A stretch of DNA of 64,000 nt, from the NCBI RefSeq assembly GCF_047549485.1, contig NZ_CP180191.1, positions 1,860,001 through 1,924,000 of the forward strand. The letters are read 5' to 3'. The notes beneath the pieces are model-generated. The model was not told where the DNA came from, did not search any database, and saw only the letters and a program-made list of their open reading frames with translations. The DNA comes from Piscinibacterium candidicorallinum (lineage in GTDB: Bacteria; Pseudomonadota; Gammaproteobacteria; Burkholderiales; Burkholderiaceae_C). The translations under genes were made by a program, and so were the position numbers. Shown here piece after piece: positions 41,159 to 52,225 of the stretch (its first letter is position 1; each line of letters starts with the position of its first letter).

Positions 41159-41311
41159 TCATTTTCGGGTGAACACGGCGTAAGACACCAGTTCCAGCCC
41201 CAGGGCGAGACCGGCCAGCCACAGCTGGCCCAGCTCGAAGCACCCCACCCAGCACGCGACCGAGAGCAGAAATAGAAAAACGCCGAGGAGCGCTCGGCGC
41301 CTTTCGCTCAT
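41159..41311 (-). CDS. Small membrane protein
   Basis: A 50-residue product from the ATG at 41311 (MSERRRALLGVFLFLLSVACW) with two hydrophobic segments and a basic end, so it is probably a two-helix inner-membrane protein. It lies 4 bp before the CBS/DUF294 gene on the same strand. The compact spacing supports it being real. Function unknown. Confidence 0.6.
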   Translation of the reverse strand: MSERRRALLGVFLFLLSVACWVGCFELGQLWLAGLALGLELVSYAVFTRK

Positions 41312-41321
41312 GCCTGAAACC

Positions 41322-42260
41322 TCAGGCCTTGGTGTTCTGGCTCTTGACCACCTGCATGGCCGTGGCAATCAGCCCGCTCACATCGCCCAGGTTGGCCGGG
41401 ACGATCAGCGTGTTGTTGGTCTTGGCCAGATTGCCGAAGGCGTTGATGTACTGCTCGGCCACCTTGAGCTGCACGGCATCCATGCCGCCTGCGGACTGGA
41501 TGGCGGCCGCCACGCGCTGGATCGCGTCTGCGTTGGCCGTGGCAATCGCCTGGATGGAGGCCGCCTGGCCCTGCGCGTTGTTGATGGCGGCCTGCTTGTC
41601 GCCTTCGGAGCGGGCAATCGCGGCTTCGCGCTCGCCGGTGGCGATGTTGATCTGCTCCATCTTGCGGCCTTCGGAGGCGGCGATCAGTGCGCGCTTTTCG
41701 CGCTCGGCGGTGATCTGCGCCTGCATCGCGTGCAGGATCTCCTTGGGTGGGGTGAGGTCCTTGATCTCGTAGCGCAGCACCTTCACGCCCCAGTTGGCGG
41801 CGGACTCGTCGATGGCGCCCACCACGCTGTGGTTGATGAAGTCGCGCTCCTCGAAGGTCTTGTCCAGCTCGAGCTTGCCGATCACGCTGCGCAGCGTGGT
41901 CTGGGCCAGCTGGGTGATGGCGACGATGTAGTTGGACGAGCCGTAGCTGGCGCGCATCGGGTCCGTGACCTGGAAGTACAGAATGCCGTCCACCTGCAGC
42001 TGCGTGTTGTCGCGCGTGATGCACACCTGGCTGGGCACATCCAGCGGGATTTCCTTCAGGCTGTGCTTGTAGGCGACGCGATCGATGAAGGGGATCACGG
42101 GCTTGAGACCGGGCGTGAGCGTGGCGTGGTATTTGCCCAGACGCTCCACGACCCAGGCGTGCTGCTGCGGCACGATCTTGAAGGTCTTGATGATGAATAC
42201 GAATACGACCGCAAGCAGAACCAGTGCGGTGATGGTGCTGCCAAACTGCTCGAAGAACAT
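41322..42260 (-). CDS. SPFH/stomatin-like protein, QmcA/paraslipin type
   Basis: A 312-residue protein. It has one N-terminal membrane helix (LVLLAVVFVFIIK), an SPFH domain (VERLGKYHATLTPGLKPVIPFIDRV, LDVPSQVCITRDNTQLQVDGILYFQVTDP), a coiled coil (ITAEREKRALIAASEGRKMEQINIATGEREA) and the oligomerisation tail. It forms large membrane-associated assemblies. It is the usual partner of the NfeD-family protein encoded 60 bp upstream. Confidence 0.93.
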   Translation of the reverse strand: MFFEQFGSTITALVLLAVVFVFIIKTFKIVPQQHAWVVERLGKYHATLTPGLKPVIPFIDRVAYKHSLKEIPLDVPSQVCITRDNTQLQVDGILYFQVTDPMRASYGSSNYIVAITQLAQTTLRSVIGKLELDKTFEERDFINHSVVGAIDESAANWGVKVLRYEIKDLTPPKEILHAMQAQITAEREKRALIAASEGRKMEQINIATGEREAAIARSEGDKQAAINNAQGQAASIQAIATANADAIQRVAAAIQSAGGMDAVQLKVAEQYINAFGNLAKTNNTLIVPANLGDVSGLIATAMQVVKSQNTKA

Positions 42261-42321
42261 GGCGGGTTACCTCCTACGGATGTGTTGATTGTTCTGTGTT
42301 CTTGTTGACGCAGCGCCCGGC

Positions 42322-42750
42322 TCAGCGCGCCGCCGTTACCATGAGCGTGTTACCGCGCACGGCTGCGATGACATGGGCGCCCGGAGCGACCGGCTCACCG
42401 GGCTGCAGTTGCACCGTCCACATGGCACCGCGATACATGACCCGCGCCTGACGCAGTGCATCCCAGCCGTCCACGACGATCTGGTTGCCGATGTCGATGT
42501 TCACGTTGGCGTCAGTCTCCGGCGCATTGGCCTGCGGCTTGCCGAAGCGGGAACGACGCAGGATCAGCACGCCGACAAAGCCAACCGCGGCAGCCACCAC
42601 CAGATGCAGCGCAAAGCTGCCACCAAACAGCGCCGCCGTGCCGCCCGCAGCGAGGGCGACGGCTATGACAAGCATGTAGAAGGTACCTGTGAACAGCTCG
42701 GCGATCAGCATCGCCAGCGCGCCGATGTACCAAAACCAGTGTTCTTCCAT
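42322..42750 (-). CDS. NfeD-family membrane protein
   Basis: A 142-residue protein with three or four hydrophobic helices in the first 70 residues (WFWYIGALAMLIAELFTG, LVVAAAVGFVGVLIL) and a C-terminal OB-fold domain (ANVNIDIGNQIVVDGWDALRQARV, VIAAVRGNTLMV). It matches the short NfeD1b type without protease domain, which acts with SPFH proteins such as QmcA in membrane quality control. Confidence 0.88.
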   Translation of the reverse strand: MEEHWFWYIGALAMLIAELFTGTFYMLVIAVALAAGGTAALFGGSFALHLVVAAAVGFVGVLILRRSRFGKPQANAPETDANVNIDIGNQIVVDGWDALRQARVMYRGAMWTVQLQPGEPVAPGAHVIAAVRGNTLMVTAAR

Positions 42751-42897
42751 GGACTGCCCCTTGCTGAAACGTTGCGGGGATTATGCCGGGCGCACATCGC
42801 GGCGGCAGGCATGCGACGAGCCCCGCACTACCCGGTTGAAGGGGGGCGTTCCGCGGATGAATGCACTGCCCGCGGGCAAACCCTGAAAAGGGTCCTG

Positions 42898-42930
42898 AAA
42901 AGCAAACGGGCGACCCGTAGGCCGCCCGTC
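42898..42930 (-). terminator. Terminator after ppsA
   Basis: On the minus strand ACGGGCG and CGCCCGT pair across a 10-base loop and are followed by TTTGCTTTT. It lies 20 bp after the ppsA stop. Confidence 0.65.
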
Positions 42931-42950
42931 GAACCGAGGGGGTACTGCGC

Positions 42951-45326
<2,376 letters not shown>

Positions 45327-45350
45327 GGAAGTGCTCCTGAAGTGAAAAGT

Positions 45351-45401
45351 TCACGCAAGGGCGCTGCCGTGCGACGGCGTGCTGCCAGTGCGCTTGCGTG
45401 A
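45351..45401 (-). promoter_or_regulatory. Structured leader of ppsA
   Basis: TCACGCAAG and CTTGCGTGA (positions 45351-45359 and 45393-45401) can close a 51-base structure with an inner GCCGT/ACGGC stem. It ends 24 bases before the ppsA start codon and precedes the AGGAG ribosome site. It may stabilise or regulate the mRNA. A second hairpin, GCCTCGG/CCGAGGC, lies at 45463-45481. Confidence 0.4.
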
Positions 45402-45641
45402 GCTTTTGGGGTGGGGCGGAGCATGCTGGGCGGGGTATAGGGTGAGTCGGGACGCCAATCGGCCTCGGAGAAACCGAGGCGGAGGCAGGCTGAGCTAGAT
45501 TCCGCATTGTAGTTGCGCACCCCAGTTTTGCCGCGCAAGGCATGCTGTGTCCGCCAATACCTGTCAGCCTGCATTCAGGGCGCACGGGCAGACTGCGGTG
45601 CCCGCCCGCAACGCCAGCCAAACACAACCTAGACCTCGCCT

Positions 45642-46484
45642 ATGCCCAACCGCCCCTACACGCAGCGCGACCGATCCGTGTTCATCGTCTCGGACGGCAC
45701 CGGCATCACCGCCGAGAACTTTGCCTACGCGGTGCTGACGCAGTTTGAAGGTCTGCGCCTGTTCCAGGAACGCATTCCCTTCGTGGATACCGAGGACAAG
45801 GCGCGCGAGACCGTGCTGCGCATCAATGACGCTGCGGCGCGCGACGGGCACCGGCCGATAGTGTTCTCCACGCTCGTGAATCAGGAGATCAACAAGATCA
45901 TCCAAGAGGCCACGGCCATGCATCTGGACCTGTTCCAGCAGTTCGTCGAGCCACTGGAGACCGAGTTCGGCGTCAAGAGCACGCACACCATGGGCCGGAC
46001 GCACCACGTGGTGAACGATGAGGCCTACAAGAACCGGATCGAGGCGATCAACTTCTCCCTGGCACATGACGACGGCCAGACCCACAAGGACCTTGCCATT
46101 GCAGACGTGATCCTGGTGGGCGTGTCGCGCTCGGGCAAGACACCCACGAGCCTCTACCTGGCCATGCAGCACGGCATCAAGGCCGCCAACTACCCGCTGA
46201 TCCCGGAAGACTTCGAGCGCGGCAGCCTGCCCACCGCGCTCAAGCTCTACCGGGAGAAGCTCTTTGGCCTGTCGATCATGCCGGAGCGGCTGTCAGAGAT
46301 CCGCAACGAGCGGCGGCCCAACTCCAAGTACGCAAGCCTGGAGAACTGCCGCTACGAGGTGGCCGAGGCCGAGCGCCTGATGCGCAAGGAAGCCATTCGC
46401 TCCTGCAACACCACAACGAAAAGCATCGAAGAGATCGCCACGACGATCATCACGGAGTTCGGGCTGAATACGAAGGCCTACTAG
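45642..46484 (+). CDS. ppsR: PEP synthetase regulatory protein (kinase/pyrophosphorylase)
   Basis: A 280-residue bifunctional enzyme of the DUF299 family that phosphorylates PEP synthase on Thr using ADP and removes the phosphate with Pi. It shows the family start (VFIVSDGTGITAENFA), TMGRTHHV, and the P-loop GVSRSGKTPTSLYLA (about 157-171), then YREKLFGLSIMPERL. It is divergent from ppsA, the standard arrangement in Burkholderiales. Confidence 0.95.
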   Translation: MPNRPYTQRDRSVFIVSDGTGITAENFAYAVLTQFEGLRLFQERIPFVDTEDKARETVLRINDAAARDGHRPIVFSTLVNQEINKIIQEATAMHLDLFQQFVEPLETEFGVKSTHTMGRTHHVVNDEAYKNRIEAINFSLAHDDGQTHKDLAIADVILVGVSRSGKTPTSLYLAMQHGIKAANYPLIPEDFERGSLPTALKLYREKLFGLSIMPERLSEIRNERRPNSKYASLENCRYEVAEAERLMRKEAIRSCNTTTKSIEEIATTIITEFGLNTKAY

Positions 46485-46640
46485 CCGGACAGAGCGCCCT
46501 GTGGGACTTCTGACGGCGTTCAGGCCGAATCGGCATCAATTTCTGTCCGAATTCAGTCTTTTTCAACCAATAAAGTGGCCAAGATCCGCGCTCCACATGC
46601 GGAGAACGGCATTTCATATATTCGTCCGAAATTGAGCTAT

Positions 46641-47399
46641 TCAGCTTCGGATGCGCTCGTACAGACACAGCGCGCACGCTACAGCGACGTTCAGCGACTC
46701 CGCCTCGCCCGGCATGGGAATCCGTACCCGCCGGGCGGCCCGCCGCTGCAGCGCCGGCCGCACGCCCTGCCCTTCGTGGCCGAAGACCCACGCCACGGAG
46801 CGCGGTGCACCACGCCCGGCTGCCTGCGCCAGGGTCTTGTCGGCATCGAGTGCCGTTACCCACAGCGGGCGGCCTGAAAGCGCGTTCTGCAAGTCGGCAT
46901 CACTGAGCTGATGCACAGGCAGGTGGCATTGGGCGCCCTGCCCCGCCCGCAGAGTCTTGGCAGACCACGGATTGGCACAACCCGGCAGCAGCAGCACTCC
47001 GGCGCAGCCCATGGCCCAGGCGGTGCGCAGGATGGTGCCCACGTTGCCCGGGTCCTGCACGGCATCAAGCACTACCACATCACCCTCCTCGCCGAGCGCG
47101 CGGGACTGCGGCAGGGCCACGGCGGCCATGCTTGGCGCGCTGTCCAGGGTGCTGATGGCAGCCATGACCTCGGCGGTCACCTGCACCTTGGGGGTCTGAC
47201 CGGCGGCCAGATACGGCGCCTGCGGTGTGAGGAGCAGCGTTTCGATCGTCCAGCCCGCGGCCAATGCTTCTTTGACCAGATGCTCGCCATCGAGCCAGAT
47301 GCGCCCACCCTCGGCGGGCTTGCCGCTGTCGGCTGCAAGAGCCTTCCAGGCCTTGACGCGCGGGTTGCTGCGGGCGCTGATGGGTTCCATGGCGCTCAC
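46641..47399 (-). CDS. TrmH/SpoU-family RNA methyltransferase
   Basis: A 252-residue SPOUT enzyme, probably a 23S rRNA 2'-O-ribose methyltransferase. Motif 1 LDAVQDPGNVGTILRTAWAMG (about 111-131), motif 2 VFGHEGQGV, motif 3 RIPMPGEAESLNVAVACAL form the knotted SAM site. The N-terminal substrate-binding part (SNPRVKAWKALA) fits the RlmB-like group. The GTG start overlaps the rnhB stop by 4 bp; ATG at 47390 is the alternative. Confidence 0.92.
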   Translation of the reverse strand: MSAMEPISARSNPRVKAWKALAADSGKPAEGGRIWLDGEHLVKEALAAGWTIETLLLTPQAPYLAAGQTPKVQVTAEVMAAISTLDSAPSMAAVALPQSRALGEEGDVVVLDAVQDPGNVGTILRTAWAMGCAGVLLLPGCANPWSAKTLRAGQGAQCHLPVHQLSDADLQNALSGRPLWVTALDADKTLAQAAGRGAPRSVAWVFGHEGQGVRPALQRRAARRVRIPMPGEAESLNVAVACALCLYERIRS

Positions 47400-48055
47400 C
47401 AGGCTGACGGCGCAGCGATCATGACCACACCTGCGCGCTCAAGCGCCTCACGCACGGGTGCGAAGCTCGCACGGTGCGCCGGGCAGGCGCCCAGTTCCTG
47501 CAGGCGGGCCATGTGCAGCTCGGTGCCGTAGCCCTTGTGCAGATCAAAGCCGTAGCCGGGGTAGGCGACGTGCAATTCGCGCGCCTCGGCGTCGCGGGCG
47601 CACTTGGCCAGGATCGATGCTGCCGAGATGGCCGGCACCAGCGCGTCGCCCTTGACGATTGCGCGCGCCTCCATGGGCAGCGCGGGCAGGCGGTTGCCGT
47701 CCACCAGCACCAGTTCGGGCGCAAGCTTGAGGGCCAGCACTGCGCGGCGCATGGCCAGCAGCGTGGCCTGCAGAATGTTCAGGCGGTCAATTTCCTCCAC
47801 GCTCGCACTCGCCACGGCCCAGGCCAGTGCCCGCTCCCGGATCAGCTCGGCCAGCGCCTCGCGCCGCGCTTCGGTGAGCTGCTTGGAGTCGCGCAGCCCC
47901 TCAATCGGCCGGCTCGGGTCGAGGATCACCGCGCCCGTAAAGACACTGCCGGCCAGCGGGCCGCGGCCGGCTTCGTCCACGCCGCACACTCCCTGCACCG
48001 GCAATGCGGCAAAGAGATCCAGCCGAGCCGCTCCGGCTGCAGGCTTACGCGGCAT
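47396..48055 (-). CDS. rnhB: Ribonuclease HII
   Basis: A 219-residue enzyme that removes RNA from DNA-RNA hybrids. Active-site blocks are VCGVDEAGRGPLAG (about 22-35, with the catalytic DE), VDGNRLPALP, and SAASILAKCARD. It overlaps the lpxB stop by 11 bp and the next gene by 4 bp. Confidence 0.96.
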   Translation of the reverse strand: MPRKPAAGAARLDLFAALPVQGVCGVDEAGRGPLAGSVFTGAVILDPSRPIEGLRDSKQLTEARREALAELIRERALAWAVASASVEEIDRLNILQATLLAMRRAVLALKLAPELVLVDGNRLPALPMEARAIVKGDALVPAISAASILAKCARDAEARELHVAYPGYGFDLHKGYGTELHMARLQELGACPAHRASFAPVREALERAGVVMIAAPSAW

Positions 48056-49199
48056 TCAGATGCCTTTCGATGGCCTGCGCGCATTGAGTCGGGAAGCCCT
48101 GCCGCAGCTGCGCATGCAGACCGGCAAAGCGCTGGGCGATGGCTACGGCATGGGCGGTATCAGTTAGCTGCTTGATGGCAGCGTCTGCCAGCGCCTGAGG
48201 TGTGGCAGCGTCCTGGATCAGCTCGGGCACGACCCATTCGTTGCACAGAATGTTGGGCAGGCCGATCCAAGGCAGATAGCCCTTGCCCTTCATCATCCAG
48301 TAAGACAACGCGGGCATGGCATAAGCAATGACCATGGGGCAGTGAAATAGCGCTGCTTCCAGCGTGGCGGTGCCGCTGGCCACCAGCACGCTGTCTGCGG
48401 CCTCCAGCGCATCATGCGCGCGCCCGTCCAGCATCTGGATGGTGGCCCTGCTCTGGGCAAGGTGCACGGCCAGTTCTGCGCGCCGCTCGCCCGAAGCCGC
48501 CGGCAACACAAAGCGTGCTTCCGGGATGCGCTGCTGAATCACCGCTGCAGCCGCGATCATGCGCGGCGCCAGATGCTTGATCTCGTCACGCCGGCTGCCC
48601 GGCAGCAGCGCCACGATCGGTGCGCCCTGCTCCGGCAAGCCGAGCCGGTTGCGGGCGGCCGCTCGGTTGGGCGTGGCGGGCAGCATGTCGGCCAGCGGGT
48701 GGCCAACGAAGCGCCCGGCAATGCCCTCCTTGGCGAGCACCTCAGGTTCGAAGGGAAAGACGCAGAGCACTTCGTCCACCGCGGCACGGATCTTGGGTGC
48801 GCGCTCGCGGCGCCAGGCCCAGATGCTGGGGCACACCAGCTGCACGGTGCGCACGCCCGCGGTTCGCAGCTTGGTGGCCAGGCCGAGATTGAAGTCCGGC
48901 GCATCCACGCCGACGAAGACGCCGGGGCGCTGGGCGGACCACTGCCGCGCCAGATCCGCACGCAAACGCAGTAGGCCAGGCAAGTGACGTAGAACCTCCA
49001 CATAGCCACGCACCGACAGGCGCTCCATGGGCACCTGCACGGCAAATCCTGCCTGCGCCATGCGCGGCCCGCCGATGCCACCAATGCGCCGACCCGCCGC
49101 CGCAAGCTGCGCGACGGCGAGACTGGCGATCAGGTCTCCGCTGGCCTCGCCGGCCACCATGGCCACATCCAAGCGGTTCGGCAGCACGGGCAGCGTCAC
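48045..49199 (-). CDS. lpxB: Lipid-A-disaccharide synthase
   Basis: A 384-residue glycosyltransferase (GT19) that joins UDP-diacylglucosamine and lipid X in lipid A synthesis, peripheral to the inner membrane. Conserved: VAGEASGDLIASLAV, PDFNLGLATKLR, CPSIWAWRRERAPKI, LLPGSRRDEI and SGTATLEAALF. It lies 12 bp after lpxA in the lpxD-fabZ-lpxA-lpxB-rnhB order. Confidence 0.96.
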   Translation of the reverse strand: MTLPVLPNRLDVAMVAGEASGDLIASLAVAQLAAAGRRIGGIGGPRMAQAGFAVQVPMERLSVRGYVEVLRHLPGLLRLRADLARQWSAQRPGVFVGVDAPDFNLGLATKLRTAGVRTVQLVCPSIWAWRRERAPKIRAAVDEVLCVFPFEPEVLAKEGIAGRFVGHPLADMLPATPNRAAARNRLGLPEQGAPIVALLPGSRRDEIKHLAPRMIAAAAVIQQRIPEARFVLPAASGERRAELAVHLAQSRATIQMLDGRAHDALEAADSVLVASGTATLEAALFHCPMVIAYAMPALSYWMMKGKGYLPWIGLPNILCNEWVVPELIQDAATPQALADAAIKQLTDTAHAVAIAQRFAGLHAQLRQGFPTQCAQAIERHLNAA

Positions 49200-49211
49200 G
49201 CGCAGTCGGGG

Positions 49212-50000
49212 CTAGCGGATGACGCCGCGCGACACGGCGTCAAGGAAGTCTGAGAACACGCGCAGGCGGCTCGCCGGTTCTTCTGCGGCGCCTTCGAAGA
49301 GCTTGGCGATCTCCGTCTTGGCGACCTCGAAGGTCAGGCCATCGCGGTACAGCAGGCGGTAGGCCCGTTTGAGCAGGCTGATCGATTCCGCAGAGAAACC
49401 ACGGCGCTTCAGGCCTTCGCTGTTCAGGCCATGCGGCGACGCCGGGTAGCCCTGGCTCATGACGTAGGGCGGCAAATCCTGGAGCAGCACTGTGCCGGCA
49501 CCGGTCATGGAATGCGCACCGATCTTCACGAACTGATGCACGCCGGTCAGGCCGCCGAGAATGGCGAAGTCGCCCACATGCACATGGCCTGCCAGCTGGG
49601 TGCCATTGGCCATGATGGTGTTGCTGCCCACATGGCAGTCATGCGCAATGTGCACATACGCCATGATCCAGTTGTTGTCGCCCACCGTGGTGATGCCGCC
49701 GTCCTGGATGGTGCCGGTGTTCACGGTGACGCATTCGCGGAAGGTGTTGCCGCGGCCGATGGTGAGACGTGTCGGTTCACCCTTGTATTTCTTGTCTTGG
49801 GGTTCGCCGCCGATCACAGCATGGGCAAACACACGGTTGTCAGGCCCCATCTCGGTATGGCCCGTGACTGTGGCGTGGGCAGCAATCGAGCAGCCGGCTG
49901 CGATCTTCACGTTCGGACCGATCACGGCGAACGGACCGACCTCCACGTTCTCATCAATCTGCGCACCGGGTTCGATGCAGGCCAGCTTGTGGATCGCCAT
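49212..50000 (-). CDS. lpxA: UDP-N-acetylglucosamine acyltransferase
   Basis: The ATG at 50000 is chosen over a GTG at 50009 because it follows a GAGGGTG element and gives 262 residues, the same length as E. coli LpxA. It catalyses the first step of lipid A synthesis. Hexapeptide beta-helix repeats fill the first 190 residues, with VYVHIAHDCHVGSNTIMANG-type catalytic His region (AYVHIAHDCH), LAGHVHVGD and QFVKIGAHSMTG. A C-terminal helical part follows. Confidence 0.96.
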   Translation of the reverse strand: MAIHKLACIEPGAQIDENVEVGPFAVIGPNVKIAAGCSIAAHATVTGHTEMGPDNRVFAHAVIGGEPQDKKYKGEPTRLTIGRGNTFRECVTVNTGTIQDGGITTVGDNNWIMAYVHIAHDCHVGSNTIMANGTQLAGHVHVGDFAILGGLTGVHQFVKIGAHSMTGAGTVLLQDLPPYVMSQGYPASPHGLNSEGLKRRGFSAESISLLKRAYRLLYRDGLTFEVAKTEIAKLFEGAAEEPASRLRVFSDFLDAVSRGVIR

Positions 50001-50001
50001 C

Positions 50002-50457
50002 TCAGGCACCCTCGCGCTTGCGGTAGGTGCACATCAGCTCGGCTTCGCAGGCGATCTGGTCGTCCACATAGGCCTTGGCGTCGAACTTCCAGATGCCACC
50101 CTTGTTGCGCGTGGGTACGACCACCATGCGCAGTTGGTCGCCCGGAGTGACCTGCTTCTTGAAGCGTGCGCCATCGATGCCGACGAACAGCACCACGGCG
50201 TTGTCATCCGGCTTGATGCCCAGGCTCTCAAAGGCCAGCAAGGCGGCAGACTGCGCCAGCGCCTCCAGGATCATCACTCCCGGCATGACCGGATAGCCAG
50301 GAAAGTGTCCTTGGAAGAACGGTTCGTTCATCGTCACGTTCTTGAGCGCGACGATCTTTTCGTTGAGTACCAGCTCAGTCACGCGGTCCACCAGCAACAG
50401 CGGGTATCGGTGCGGAAGCGCCTTCAGGACGCCGTGAATGTCGAGGGCAATGCTCAT
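50002..50457 (-). CDS. fabZ: 3-hydroxyacyl-ACP dehydratase FabZ
   Basis: A 151-residue hot-dog-fold enzyme of fatty-acid elongation. It shows PHRYPLLLVDRV, the catalytic His in GHFPGYPVMPGVMILEA with the Glu of the family, and DGARFKKQVTPGDQL. It separates lpxD and lpxA by short gaps (38 and 1 bp), tying fatty-acid and lipid A supply. Confidence 0.97.
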   Translation of the reverse strand: MSIALDIHGVLKALPHRYPLLLVDRVTELVLNEKIVALKNVTMNEPFFQGHFPGYPVMPGVMILEALAQSAALLAFESLGIKPDDNAVVLFVGIDGARFKKQVTPGDQLRMVVVPTRNKGGIWKFDAKAYVDDQIACEAELMCTYRKREGA

Positions 50458-50495
50458 GGGAAGGCCAGACCTGTGAGTGAGAGCTGAAGCGCCGA

Positions 50496-51560
50496 TTACT
50501 GTGCGCCTGGGGGATTCTTGAGTGCAGCCAGCTCGTGGCGCAGACTACGTAGTTCGTCACGCATTTTATCGAGACGCCGCACCAGGACCGCACTCTTCTC
50601 CCAGTCCTCATGCGGCTGTACGGGCCAGGTGCCGGAATAGAACCCGGGCTTGTCGATGGAGCTGGTCACCACCGAGGCCACGGAGATCACCGTGCCGTCC
50701 GCGATGCTCAGGTGGCCAAGGATATTGGCCGCACCAGCAATCTGCACACGCTTGCCGATCGCTGCGGACCCGGCTACGCCGACACAGCCGGCAAGCGCAC
50801 TGTCGTCGCCGATGGTGACGTTGTGTGCGATCTGGATCTGGTTGTCGAGCTTGACCCCATTGCCGATGACTGTGTCCTGGATGGCACCTCGGTCGATGGT
50901 GGTGTTGGCGCCGACCTCGCAATCTGCACCGATGCGCACACCACCGGTCTGAGGGATCTTCACCCAGCGTCCCGCGTCGTTCGCGTAGCCGAAGCCGTCT
51001 GCGCCAATCACTGCACCCGAGTGGATGATGGTTCGCGCGCCGATGATGCAGCCGTGATAGATGCTGACTCTGGGGTAGAGCCACACGCCCTCTTCCAGCA
51101 CCGTGTCTCGGCCAATGGTGCACAGGGCACTGACCACGACATCCGCGCCGATGCGCGCACCGGCTTCGATGACCGCGCCGGCTCCGATACACGCGCTCGG
51201 ATCGACATGGGCCGCAGGATCAACGGATGCGCTTGCGGCGATGCCGGGTGCTGGTCGCATCTGCACGTAAAGCGACTGTGCCACGCGGGCGAACAGCAGG
51301 TAGGGGTCGCGGCAGACCAGATACGCTCGCGCCGCTTGAGTGGCCGCATCCAACGCATCGAAGTCCTTGCGGCGTATCGCGACCACTCCGGCCTTCGTCC
51401 GCTGCAGATCCGCGCGGTACTTGGGGTTGGAGAGAAACGAGAACTCATCCTCTGCTGCGACGTCCAGCGCGTTCACGCGCGCGATATCGGCAGGCCCGGC
51501 CGAACCTTCGACCGACTCTATGAACGCACTGAACAGCTCAAGAAGTTGGGTCAGCGTCAT
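50496..51560 (-). CDS. lpxD: UDP-3-O-acylglucosamine N-acyltransferase
   Basis: The start at 51560 (MTLTQLLELF) is chosen; the frame runs 17 codons upstream over a hairpin. The 354-residue protein acylates the lipid A precursor. It has an N-terminal uridine-binding domain (NPKYRADLQRTKAGVVAI), a hexapeptide beta-helix (VIEAGARIGADVVV onward), the catalytic His in QIAHNVTIG, and a C-terminal helix that binds ACP. Confidence 0.96.
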   Translation of the reverse strand: MTLTQLLELFSAFIESVEGSAGPADIARVNALDVAAEDEFSFLSNPKYRADLQRTKAGVVAIRRKDFDALDAATQAARAYLVCRDPYLLFARVAQSLYVQMRPAPGIAASASVDPAAHVDPSACIGAGAVIEAGARIGADVVVSALCTIGRDTVLEEGVWLYPRVSIYHGCIIGARTIIHSGAVIGADGFGYANDAGRWVKIPQTGGVRIGADCEVGANTTIDRGAIQDTVIGNGVKLDNQIQIAHNVTIGDDSALAGCVGVAGSAAIGKRVQIAGAANILGHLSIADGTVISVASVVTSSIDKPGFYSGTWPVQPHEDWEKSAVLVRRLDKMRDELRSLRHELAALKNPPGAQ

Positions 51561-51611
51561 GGGGACTCCGAGTAGGCTGGCGCCCGGGGCGTTTCGCCCC
51601 GCATTAAGCAA

Positions 51612-51635
51612 AACGGCCGGAGTGCTCCGGCCGTT
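51612..51635 (-). terminator. Hairpin between skp and lpxD
   Basis: AACGGCCGGAG and CTCCGGCCGTT pair perfectly across two bases. On the minus strand TTGCTTAA follows. It sits inside the operon, between the skp stop (51654) and the lpxD start, so it may attenuate transcription into lpxD. Confidence 0.55.
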
Positions 51636-51653
51636 GATGGGTCTGAGACTGGC

Positions 51654-52163
51654 TCAGCGCGCAGTACTGAGGGCGCGCAACACCTTCTCCGTGATATCGA
51701 TGCGCGGACTGTTGAACACGGCATCCTGAACAATCAGGTCGTACTTCTCCTGCTCGGCGATCTGGCGCATGGCGCGATTTGCACGCTCCAGGACAGCGGC
51801 CAGCTCTTCATTACGGCGCTGATTGAGGTCTTCTTCATACTCGCGACGGCGCCGCTGGAAGTCGCGCTCCTGCTCGGAGAGTTCACGCTGGCGCCGATTG
51901 CGATCAGCCTCGGAGAGCACCGCACTGTCCTTCTCGAGCTTGTCGAATTGCGCCTTCAGGCGGGCGCCCAGTTCCTCGAGGTCGCGCTTGCGCTTGGAGA
52001 ACTCGGCTTCGAGCTTCTGACCTGCCGCCTGGGCTGGGGCAGAGTCGCGCAGGATTCGATCGAAATTCACGTATCCGATGCGCACATCCTGCGCCGCAGC
52101 AGTACCCGCAGCTGCAGCGACAAACAGGGCCAGGGTGACCAGAACCTTCTTCAGCATATCCAT
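51654..52163 (-). CDS. skp: Periplasmic chaperone Skp/OmpH
   Basis: A 169-residue exported protein: signal peptide (MDMLKKVLVTLALFVAAAAG, cleavage near AAAQ), then RIGYVNFDRIL and a long charged coiled coil (AEFSKRKRDLEELGARLKAQ, QRRRREYEEDLNQRRNE). Skp trimers hold unfolded outer-membrane proteins on the way to BamA, encoded upstream. Confidence 0.93.
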   Translation of the reverse strand: MDMLKKVLVTLALFVAAAAGTAAAQDVRIGYVNFDRILRDSAPAQAAGQKLEAEFSKRKRDLEELGARLKAQFDKLEKDSAVLSEADRNRRQRELSEQERDFQRRRREYEEDLNQRRNEELAAVLERANRAMRQIAEQEKYDLIVQDAVFNSPRIDITEKVLRALSTAR

Positions 52164-52225
52164 TCAACCAATCGTTAGAGCCAGCTTGAACGACAACGCG
52201 TGTTCAAGCGCTGGCGTTGACCATT

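Noticed and set aside
38947..41172. 741-codon plus-strand frame opposite the CBS/DUF294 gene
   Set aside because: No recognisable domain; shadow of the minus-strand gene.
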